Translations under genes and position numbers: made by a program
Shown: positions 7,723 through 15,165 of the stretch, piece after piece
Layout: each line of letters starts with the position of its first letter
Numbering within the stretch: position 1 is the first letter of the stretch
Source of the DNA: Xylanibacter muris
GTDB taxonomy: Bacteria > Bacteroidota > Bacteroidia > Bacteroidales > Bacteroidaceae
DNA: 64,000 nucleotides
Assembly (NCBI RefSeq): GCF_013166605.1
Contig: NZ_JABKKF010000010.1
Coordinates: 49,067-113,066 of the forward strand
Direction: 5' to 3'
Notes under the pieces: generated by a model
What the model saw: the letters and a program-made list of their open reading frames with translations, nothing else
What the model was told of the DNA's origin: nothing
Databases searched by the model: none

Positions 7723-8526
7723 CTATATTACACCGAAATGCGTTAATGCGTTCATAATACCATTGTCGTCTACGGAAGTTGTGATGTAATCTGCGGCCTG
7801 TATCGCCTTGTCGCAGGCATTTCCCATCGCCACACCTATACCGGCAGTGCGTAGTATTGCCGTATCGTTGCCGCCATCGCCAAAAGCCATTGTTTCCGAT
7901 ATGTCAAGCCCGATATGTCTTGCCATTGCAATGAGTCCTTTGCCCTTGTCGGCTTTCTGAGAGGTAATGTCCGTAAATTCCGGGTGCCACCGTCCGGACA
8001 CACAGCCGCTCATCCTTTGCATTAAATCATGTTCGTGGTCTGTGTCAATAAATGGTGAGAACTGTAAAATTCTCTGATTCACGACTATATCTGATGCGTT
8101 TGTTGTCAAATCTATATTGCCGACCTTGAGCCCCTCTACGAAAACACGGTCAAAAACACTTCCGTGATTATAAACGGCAACGTCTTTTTCACCGACTACG
8201 ACACATGGATATCCGTGGTGTGTGGCATCGGCCATAAGCGTTTGCACATCATGGCTTGGAATGGGGTTGCAACATATTTCAACGCGCTTGCCGGTTGCTT
8301 TGTCGTCTATAAAGCATAAAGCACCGTTGGCTGTTATATATCCGTCAATATATTCCTCTATTGGGTCAAGGTTTGTGATGATTTTTTTAGGCCTGCCAGT
8401 TGATATATATACTCCGATGCCCTTTTTGTGAGCCTCCGCAATTGCGCAGACTGTGGATTCCGGAATACAGTGGGTTTTGAAACTCACCAATGTGCCGTCG
8501 ATATCGAAAAACAAACTTCTTATCAT
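7723..8526 (-). CDS. Cof-type HAD-IIB family phosphatase
   Basis: A 267-residue cytosolic hydrolase. Motif I FFDIDGTLV places the nucleophile Asp8 and acid/base Asp10 at the N-terminus; motif II is STGRP; motif III/IV is KGKGLIAMA followed by AFGDGGNDTAIL. The arrangement with a cap between motifs II and III and ending ..GVAMGNACDKAIQAADYITTSVDDNGI is that of the Cof/YbjI subfamily, which dephosphorylates small sugar or cofactor phosphates. The substrate cannot be told from sequence. It converges on cas2 and has no link to the CRISPR genes. Its 279-bp upstream gap is shared with the divergent cstA promoter. Confidence 0.88.
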   Translation of the reverse strand: MIRSLFFDIDGTLVSFKTHCIPESTVCAIAEAHKKGIGVYISTGRPKKIITNLDPIEEYIDGYITANGALCFIDDKATGKRVEICCNPIPSHDVQTLMADATHHGYPCVVVGEKDVAVYNHGSVFDRVFVEGLKVGNIDLTTNASDIVVNQRILQFSPFIDTDHEHDLMQRMSGCVSGRWHPEFTDITSQKADKGKGLIAMARHIGLDISETMAFGDGGNDTAILRTAGIGVAMGNACDKAIQAADYITTSVDDNGIMNALTHFGVI

Positions 8527-8720
8527 AACCAGATTTAAACTATTTCAGCTAAACAGCAAAGACAATGCAATCCGAACACAATAAATTGACGGTATGCCGC
8601 TTATCATAGTGCAAAATTACAAAGAATAAAACATCCGTCCAAATTATATATTTGTTTTTTGCCTTATGCTTTTTAACAATATTATATATGTGACGTCTGC
8701 GTTGTTTGAAAAAAAAACAT

Positions 8721-8728
8721 TACCTTTG
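8721..8728 (+). promoter_or_regulatory. -7 element for cstA
   Basis: TACCTTTG matches the -7 consensus. A TCTG at 8696-8699 is 21 bp upstream and is a one-mismatch -33 element; the perfect TTTG at 8705-8708 is only 12 bp away and too close. The resulting 5' UTR would be about 70 nt. Confidence 0.5.
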
Positions 8729-8805
8729 CATATATTTGTATAAATATAAAGTACAGACATTTCAATATCAAAATATATAGGAAACAAACAAAATCACAAT
8801 AGAAA

Positions 8806-10275
8806 ATGATTACTTTTACGCTGAGTCTTGCGGCTCTTGTTTTGGGATATTTCATCTATGGGCGTTTTGTAGAAAAAGTATTTGGTCCGGATGATAGAAA
8901 GACCCCTGCAATATCAAAGGCAGACGGTGTGGACTACGTGGCGATGCCAAACTGGAAAGTATTCATGATTCAGTTTCTCAACATTGCCGGCACCGGCCCG
9001 ATATTCGGAGCCATAATGGGAGCCAAGTTCGGTGTCTCGGCATATCTTTGGATAGTGTTCGGATGTATCTTTGCCGGAGCTGTGCATGATTATCTCAGCG
9101 GAATGCTGTCGATGAGGAGCGGGGGCGTCGGACTTCCTGAGTTAGTGGGGCAATATCTCGGACTTACAACAAAAAGAGTCATGCTCGTTTTTTCCGTTTT
9201 GCTGCTGGTTATGGTCGGCACCGTATTTGTATACAGTCCGGCAGAGATTCTTGGAGGCATTTGGGGAAGTTCTGCAATATGGATAATCGCTATATTCATT
9301 TATTACATAATAGCCACGATGTTGCCGATAGACAAAATAATAGGAAAGGTCTATCCGTTGTTTGCTTTTTCACTTCTGTTCATGGCCCTTGCCCTCATGA
9401 TAGGCCTTTATGTCAGGATGCCCGACATACCTGAGCTGTGGGAAGGAATAGGCAATATGGCTTATGCGCATGACAACTCATTCACAGACAATATATTCCC
9501 TTGTCTTTTCATCACTATAGCCTGCGGAGCCATAAGCGGGTTTCATGCCACGCAAAGTCCGCTGATGGCCCGTTGCGTAACAAGTGAAAAGATGGGGCGT
9601 CCGATATTCTATGGATCTATGATAACGGAAGGTATTGTCGCATTGATATGGGCAACCGTTGCCATGTATTTCTTCTATGGTTCACCAAATCCCGGATATG
9701 AATTGTGCGGAGCTTCTTCCGGCGGTTTTCACACTTCCGCCCCGTCTGTGGTAAACATTGTCTGCAATGACTGGCTCGGAATCGTCGGCGGCATACTTGC
9801 CATGCTTGGTGTCGTAGCGGCTCCGGTAACAAGCGGTGACACGGCATTCCGTTCCGCACGCCTGATTGTTGCCGACTTTATAAAGATCAGTCAGCGGTCT
9901 GTAAGAAGCCGGCTGATAATAAGCATTCCTTTGTTCGTCATATCCATGGCCATGCTTCTTTGGCAAATAGAGAACCCTGACGGGTTTAATGTGATATGGC
10001 AGTATTTCGGATGGGCGAATCAGACATTGGCCGTATTCACATTATGGACCCTTACCGTATATCTGGTGAAAAACGGACGGCCTTATCTTATAACGCTTGT
10101 TCCGGCACTGTTTATGACGACGGTGTGTTCCACATTCCTCTTTGTATCCAAACAGGCTTTCGGGTTTGATGCGCATGTCGGCTATATGCTTGGAGCCGCA
10201 GTGTTGGTTCTGGCTGTTATATGGTTTTCTGTGTGGCTTTACAGATATAGGAAGAATAATATCAAGGTGAAATAA
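8806..10275 (+). CDS. cstA: CstA family carbon-starvation transporter, short form
   Basis: A 489-residue polytopic inner-membrane protein with about a dozen hydrophobic segments. It carries the CstA signature near the N-terminus: NWKVFMIQFLNIAGTGPIFGAIMGA, followed by GCIFAGAVHDYLSGMLSMRSGG. Enteric CstA is about 700 residues; this ~480-residue form is common in Bacteroidetes and anaerobes. CstA proteins take up peptides or pyruvate during carbon limitation. The ATG begins a hydrophobic first helix and lies about 70 nt after a likely transcription start. Downstream genes on the same strand are unrelated in function. Confidence 0.92.
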   Translation: MITFTLSLAALVLGYFIYGRFVEKVFGPDDRKTPAISKADGVDYVAMPNWKVFMIQFLNIAGTGPIFGAIMGAKFGVSAYLWIVFGCIFAGAVHDYLSGMLSMRSGGVGLPELVGQYLGLTTKRVMLVFSVLLLVMVGTVFVYSPAEILGGIWGSSAIWIIAIFIYYIIATMLPIDKIIGKVYPLFAFSLLFMALALMIGLYVRMPDIPELWEGIGNMAYAHDNSFTDNIFPCLFITIACGAISGFHATQSPLMARCVTSEKMGRPIFYGSMITEGIVALIWATVAMYFFYGSPNPGYELCGASSGGFHTSAPSVVNIVCNDWLGIVGGILAMLGVVAAPVTSGDTAFRSARLIVADFIKISQRSVRSRLIISIPLFVISMAMLLWQIENPDGFNVIWQYFGWANQTLAVFTLWTLTVYLVKNGRPYLITLVPALFMTTVCSTFLFVSKQAFGFDAHVGYMLGAAVLVLAVIWFSVWLYRYRKNNIKVK

Positions 10276-10338
10276 AAGAAGTCCTCCTGCATGAAATTCA
10301 TTGTGGGGATTTATGTCAAACAAATAAATTATATACAA

Positions 10339-10821
10339 ATGCGAAAGAAACTTCTTGTTGCCATAACGGCACTGATGGTGTGTATGGCAGGACATGCACA
10401 GTTTGAAAAAGGAAAGTATTATTTAGGAGCGTCTATGTCCGGAATAGGACTTAGCTATAATGGTTCCGAAAAGTCTAAAATCGGTATACATGCCAAAGGC
10501 GGATATTTGTTTGATGACAATTTCATGCTTACTCTCAAGGCCGGTTATGACAAGCTAAAGGATGTTCCAATGGTGTTCTCCACCGGAATAGGGGCAAGAT
10601 ATTATATAGAGCAGAATGGATTGTTTCTCGGAGGAGGCGTTGATTTCGTGCACAACGGTGACTTGTATGACGACTTTATGCCAACGGTCCATGTCGGTTA
10701 TGCCTTTTTCTTAAGCAGAACTGTAACAATTGAACCGGAACTATATTATAACCAGTCATTTAAGAATCATGGCGATTACAGTACAATCGGTTTTAGAATA
10801 GGTCTCGGAGTTTATCTGTAG
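10339..10821 (+). CDS. Small outer-membrane beta-barrel protein
   Basis: A 160-residue protein. The ATG at 10339 was chosen over an upstream in-frame ATG (10291) because it starts a clean signal peptide: RKK, a hydrophobic run and a GHAQ cleavage site. The mature part alternates polar and aromatic residues in short strands (KYYLGASMSGIGLSY, FMLTLKAGY, GIGARYYIEQ, TVHVGYAFFL, TIEPELYYNQ) and ends FRIGLGVYL, typical of an eight-stranded OmpA/OmpW-like barrel. Probably in the outer membrane; ligand and role unknown. Confidence 0.78.
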   Translation: MRKKLLVAITALMVCMAGHAQFEKGKYYLGASMSGIGLSYNGSEKSKIGIHAKGGYLFDDNFMLTLKAGYDKLKDVPMVFSTGIGARYYIEQNGLFLGGGVDFVHNGDLYDDFMPTVHVGYAFFLSRTVTIEPELYYNQSFKNHGDYSTIGFRIGLGVYL

Positions 10822-10884
10822 CCTGATATAATTTGCAGTAAAGAGTAAAATTCAATATTTAAATTCAAAATAAACAACGATACT

Positions 10885-11733
10885 ATGTTAAGTGTAGAAG
10901 AATTGACAGACAGTCTTATAGACCTTTCTTTTGCAGAGGATATTGGTGACGGTGATCATACCACCCTGTGTTGTATTCCCGATGATGCTATGGGCAAGTC
11001 GCATCTTCTCATAAAGGAAGACGGAATATTGGCCGGTGTTGAAGTGGCCAAAGAAGTATTCAAACGCTTTGATCCGGAAATGCGCGTGGAAGTTCTCGTG
11101 GGTGATGGAACAAAGGTGAAAAAGGGGGATATAGCGATGGTTGTAACAGGAAAAGTGCGCTCTTTGTTGCAGACCGAGCGCCTCATGCTCAATATAATGC
11201 AGCGTATGAGCGGCATAGCCACTATGACGAACAGATATGTTGAATTGCTTCACGGCACCAATACCCGTGTTCTTGATACGAGGAAGACCACTCCCGGCAT
11301 GCGTATGCTGGAAAAGCAAGCGGTGAAGATCGGTGGAGGATGCAATCATCGTATAGGTCTTTTCGATATGATTCTGCTTAAGGACAATCATGTTGATTTT
11401 GCTGGCGGCATTGTCAATGCAATAGACAGATGTCATAGTTATCTCAACGAAAAAGGCCTTAATCTTAAGATAGAGATAGAAGTGCGTAATTTCGATGAAC
11501 TTCAGCAGGTTATAGACCACGGAGGTGTTGACCGGATAATGTTTGACAATTTCTCTGTTGACGATACAAAGAAAGCTGTTGAGATGATAGGCGGCCGTTA
11601 CGAGACAGAGTCAAGCGGAGGAATAACTTTCGATACTATCCGCAAGTATGCCGAATGTGGGGTTGACTTCGTGTCTGTCGGGGCACTTACTCATTCCGTA
11701 AAGGGGCTTGATATGAGTTTTAAGGCTTGCTGA
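10885..11733 (+). CDS. nadC: Nicotinate-nucleotide pyrophosphorylase (quinolinate phosphoribosyltransferase)
   Basis: A 282-residue enzyme that turns quinolinate and PRPP into nicotinate mononucleotide, CO2 and pyrophosphate in de novo NAD synthesis. Visible family motifs: EDIGDGDHTT (18-27), LMLNIMQRMSGIAT (100-113), DTRKTTPGMR (131-140, quinolinate-binding arginines), GGGCNHRIGLFD (150-161), LKDNH (165-169), IEIEVRNFDE, and VDRIMFDNF with the final VGALTHSVKGLDMS. Length is normal for the family. No nadA or nadB lies in the window. Confidence 0.96.
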   Translation: MLSVEELTDSLIDLSFAEDIGDGDHTTLCCIPDDAMGKSHLLIKEDGILAGVEVAKEVFKRFDPEMRVEVLVGDGTKVKKGDIAMVVTGKVRSLLQTERLMLNIMQRMSGIATMTNRYVELLHGTNTRVLDTRKTTPGMRMLEKQAVKIGGGCNHRIGLFDMILLKDNHVDFAGGIVNAIDRCHSYLNEKGLNLKIEIEVRNFDELQQVIDHGGVDRIMFDNFSVDDTKKAVEMIGGRYETESSGGITFDTIRKYAECGVDFVSVGALTHSVKGLDMSFKAC

Positions 11734-11788
11734 TTATAGTCAGGAGACTTTCTTGCGTTATATTGCAGAGTAAGAGTAAATTTTGAAT

Positions 11789-13441
11789 ATGATTTTTGCC
11801 TCATTGCTCCTTTCGGCATTTTCACTTGGTTATGTGTCTCCCGTTAATTATGAATTGTCGCTTGCCGGCAATTTCGGGGAGCCTCGTCCAAATCATTTTC
11901 ATGGAGGAATAGATGTAAGGACAGGAGGAGTAGAGGGAAAACCGGTATTTTCCATTGCCGAAGGCTATGTCAGCCGCATTACTGTAGGGTTGGCTGGCTT
12001 CGGCAATGCTCTTTATGTGACCCATCCTGACGGCCGCACAAGCGTATATTGTCATTTGAAATCATTTTCACCGCGTATAAAAAGGCTGTTGATGAAATGG
12101 CAGTATATGCATCAGTCATACGTGGCAGACGTAAGACTGCGTCCCGATGATTGTCCCGTGTCGAGGGGGATGTTCATTGCCGTAAGTGGCAATACCGGTG
12201 CAAGCCTTGCACCGCATATACATCTTGAGCTTCATGACACGAAGACATGGAACATGCTTGATCCGCTTGATTTTCTCGGACATTGTATAAAAGACAATAT
12301 GGCTCCGACAGCTCATGGCTTCATGGCTTATCCACAGAATGGAAAGGGAGTGTTCAACGGAGGTTCTTCAAAGCAGACTTTCGGATTTACCTCACATCAT
12401 CTTTCAAGAAAATTCACGGCATGGGGAAAGGTGGGGTTCGGTATTTGGGCGGACGATTATATGGAGAATGCATATAACCGTTATGGAATACGCAGAACAT
12501 TACTTACCGTCGATGGAAAGGTGGTTTTTGAAAGCACTGTCGATAATATTCCGGTACAGAAGAATATGATGGTAAACTCATGGGGAGACTATGAGCATTT
12601 CTACCATACCGGTGTATGGTATATGAAATCTTTTTCCGAACCTGGCAACACACTTCAAATACTCCGTACCGATGAAAACAGAGGATTGGTTGATTTCAAC
12701 GAAGAAAGGGATTATCATATCAAGTATACATTAAGCGATATTAAAGGGAATACGTCTGAATATACATTTACCGTTACCGGTGAGAAGCATGATTATCCTG
12801 CAATGAAACAGTCGTATGCCGGTGGTGTACTAATGCGTTGGAACCGTATAAACGTGTATTCCGTCCCCGGGATGCAATTGGTCGTTCCGCAAGGACTGTT
12901 GCCGGATGATGTGTATATCCGGCCGCGAATGAAACAGTATCCGGACAGACTTTCCTCATCATATTCTTTTTATGCGGGTTCGATGCCTTTAAAAAAATGG
13001 GGTGAGATAAGCATATTCCTGAAAGGAAGGGTTGCCAATCCTGACAAACTATATATAGTAAGCCGTTTCGACAAAGAACGCTTTATGGGAGGAACGTATC
13101 ATGACGGATGGGTGACAGCACATATACGTGAACTCGGGGCCTCATACGAAATTGATTATGATGATTCTCCACCGGTAATAAACGAAGTCGGACGTGATTC
13201 ATGGGACAGAACCAAAGTCATACGTTTGGGGATATATGACAGCAAAAGCGGTATAAAGTCTTACAAAGGGTTTGTCGACGGGGAATTTGTACTGTTTGAG
13301 CCTATATCCAAAAGCAACATGGTGATGTGCAGGCTGGACGACACTCCGGTAAGGAAAACCGGAGCAATGCGTAAGCTGAAGTTCATTGTAACTGACAACA
13401 GGGACAACACAAGTTCTTTTGAAACTTATATAGAATATTAA
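11789..13441 (+). CDS. M23 family peptidase (LytM-like), exported
   Basis: About 550 residues. The N-terminus is a short signal peptide from ATG 11789 (a TTG two codons upstream is also in frame). The metallopeptidase domain follows at once: NHFHGGIDV (His38 and Asp42 as the zinc H-x3-D), GFGNALYVTHPDGRTSVYCHL, and APHIHLEL (HxH at 143-145). The remaining 400 residues are beta-rich Ig-like material of unknown role. M23 enzymes cut peptide crosslinks of peptidoglycan, so it likely acts in the periplasm in wall remodelling. The next gene, also an exported peptidase, begins 18 bp on, so the two are probably co-transcribed. Confidence 0.88.
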   Translation: MIFASLLLSAFSLGYVSPVNYELSLAGNFGEPRPNHFHGGIDVRTGGVEGKPVFSIAEGYVSRITVGLAGFGNALYVTHPDGRTSVYCHLKSFSPRIKRLLMKWQYMHQSYVADVRLRPDDCPVSRGMFIAVSGNTGASLAPHIHLELHDTKTWNMLDPLDFLGHCIKDNMAPTAHGFMAYPQNGKGVFNGGSSKQTFGFTSHHLSRKFTAWGKVGFGIWADDYMENAYNRYGIRRTLLTVDGKVVFESTVDNIPVQKNMMVNSWGDYEHFYHTGVWYMKSFSEPGNTLQILRTDENRGLVDFNEERDYHIKYTLSDIKGNTSEYTFTVTGEKHDYPAMKQSYAGGVLMRWNRINVYSVPGMQLVVPQGLLPDDVYIRPRMKQYPDRLSSSYSFYAGSMPLKKWGEISIFLKGRVANPDKLYIVSRFDKERFMGGTYHDGWVTAHIRELGASYEIDYDDSPPVINEVGRDSWDRTKVIRLGIYDSKSGIKSYKGFVDGEFVLFEPISKSNMVMCRLDDTPVRKTGAMRKLKFIVTDNRDNTSSFETYIEY

Positions 13442-13459
13442 GAATAAAAACAAGAATAT

Positions 13460-15100
13460 ATGAAAAAACTATTTTTTATTGCCGGCATGATGGCAGCAAC
13501 GGTATATGCCATGGCATGTACAAATCTTATTGTTGGCAAGAAGGCCAGCAAGGACGGCTCTGTGATGTGTACATACAGTGCCGATGATTACGGTATGTTT
13601 CAAGGATTGGCACATTATCCGGCGGCAAAGCACGCTCCCGGTACAATGCGTAAGATATACGATTGGGACACAAACGAATATCACGGTGAGATACCTGAAG
13701 CCGCAGAGACTTATAACGTTGTCGGCAATATCAATGAATATCAGGTGACAATAGGCGAAACAACATTCGGAGGACGTGAAGAAATGGTTGATACAACCGG
13801 TATAATAGATTATGGGTCATTGATTTACATAGCGTTGCAACGCTCAAAAACCGCACGTGAGGCTATTAAGGTCATGACAACACTTGCAGAGACTTACGGT
13901 TTCAACAGTGGAGGTGAGACATTCACTGTCTGCGATCCTGATGAGGCCTGGATAATGGAGATGATGGGTTGCGGACCCGGCAGCCGGGCTGTTGTATGGG
14001 TGGCGCAGAGAATACCTGATGATGCAATCTGTGCACATGCGAATCAGAGCCGCATACGTAAGTTTAATATGAAAGACAAGGCAAATGTGATGTATTCACG
14101 CAATGTCGTAAAGTTTGCACGTTCCAAAGGATGGTTTAGCGGTAAGGATGCGGATTTCAGCTTTTGCGATGTCTATGCGGCCGCAGATTTCGGAGGAAGA
14201 CGGTTCTGTGATGCCCGCGTATGGAGTTACTTCAACATGTTTTCCGATGGAATGGAAAAATATGTCGACTATGCCGCAGGAAAGGCAGACAATGCAGAGC
14301 CGATGCCTTTGTGGGTCATACCGAACAGGAAACTTGATGTCGCCGATTTGGAGGCAGCCATGCGTGACCATTATGAAGGTACCCCGTTTGCCCTTGATTC
14401 AGACATAGGGGGAGGAATATGGGATATGCCTTATCGTCCGACACCTCTTTCATTTAAAGTTGACGGAAAGGAATATTTCAACGAGCGTCCTATTTCCACG
14501 CAGCAGAGTGGATTTGTTTATGTCAGCCAGATGCGTTCATGGCTTCCGCGTGAGATTGGAGGTGTGCTGTGGTTTGGCAATGACGATGCCAATATGGTGG
14601 CATTTACACCGGTATATTGTTGTACGACAATTGTGCCCCCGTGCTATGAGATGAAAGGAAATGATGCATTGACATTCTCAATGGATAATGCCTATTGGGT
14701 GGAAAACTGGGTGAGCAATATGGTATATCCGCGATATAGCCTTATGTTCGGCTCATTGAAAGAAGTGCGTGACTCTCTCGACAGTTCTTATCTGAACGCC
14801 CAAAAAGAGATAGAGGACAAGGCGATAAAGCTTCATGCCTCATCTGATATAGAGGCACAGGAATATCTGACCCGTTATACATGTGATAAGGCTATGCAGA
14901 TGCTCGACCGCTGGAAAAAGCTTGCCATACATCTTATAGTGAAGTATAACGACATGATTGTGAAGCCCGAACATGACGGAAAATTCACCCGTACGAAATA
15001 CGGACTTGGCGCAAAGGTGGCACGTCCGGGATATTCGGAAAAATACGCCCGTGAACTTGTTCGTCAGACAGGTAAAAGATATGAATCACCGGTTAAGTGA
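13460..15100 (+). CDS. C69 family peptidase (dipeptidase), exported
   Basis: A 546-residue N-terminal-nucleophile hydrolase. A signal-like hydrophobic leader (MKKLFFIAGMMAATVYAMA) ends directly at Cys20 in CTNLIVGKKASKDGSVM. In C69 enzymes this Cys becomes the N-terminal nucleophile after processing, so the leader doubles as propeptide. GSRAVVWVAQRIPDDAICAHANQSRI is the family's substrate-side block. These enzymes release dipeptides, often with broad specificity, in the periplasm. A bidirectional hairpin terminator follows. Confidence 0.9.
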   Translation: MKKLFFIAGMMAATVYAMACTNLIVGKKASKDGSVMCTYSADDYGMFQGLAHYPAAKHAPGTMRKIYDWDTNEYHGEIPEAAETYNVVGNINEYQVTIGETTFGGREEMVDTTGIIDYGSLIYIALQRSKTAREAIKVMTTLAETYGFNSGGETFTVCDPDEAWIMEMMGCGPGSRAVVWVAQRIPDDAICAHANQSRIRKFNMKDKANVMYSRNVVKFARSKGWFSGKDADFSFCDVYAAADFGGRRFCDARVWSYFNMFSDGMEKYVDYAAGKADNAEPMPLWVIPNRKLDVADLEAAMRDHYEGTPFALDSDIGGGIWDMPYRPTPLSFKVDGKEYFNERPISTQQSGFVYVSQMRSWLPREIGGVLWFGNDDANMVAFTPVYCCTTIVPPCYEMKGNDALTFSMDNAYWVENWVSNMVYPRYSLMFGSLKEVRDSLDSSYLNAQKEIEDKAIKLHASSDIEAQEYLTRYTCDKAMQMLDRWKKLAIHLIVKYNDMIVKPEHDGKFTRTKYGLGAKVARPGYSEKYARELVRQTGKRYESPVK

Positions 15101-15120
15101 TGAATAGTGCATTTTATTTG

Positions 15121-15163
15121 TTTCGGATGTTGCAGCATTGAAATCAGGCTGCAACATCCGAAA
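15121..15163. terminator. Bidirectional hairpin terminator
   Basis: A perfect 15-bp inverted repeat (TTTCGGATGTTGCAG at 15121-15135, complement at 15149-15163) with 13-nt loop and T-rich flanks on both sides. It sits between the convergent C69 peptidase gene and addB and can serve both. Confidence 0.9.
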
Positions 15164-15165
15164 TT

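Noticed and set aside
8705..8708. TTTG at 8705 as the -33 box of cstA
   Set aside because: Only 12 bp from the -7 box, outside the 19-21 bp spacing.
10888..11520. A 210-residue ORF opposite nadC
   Set aside because: nadC on the other strand carries all family motifs; the antisense frame matches nothing.
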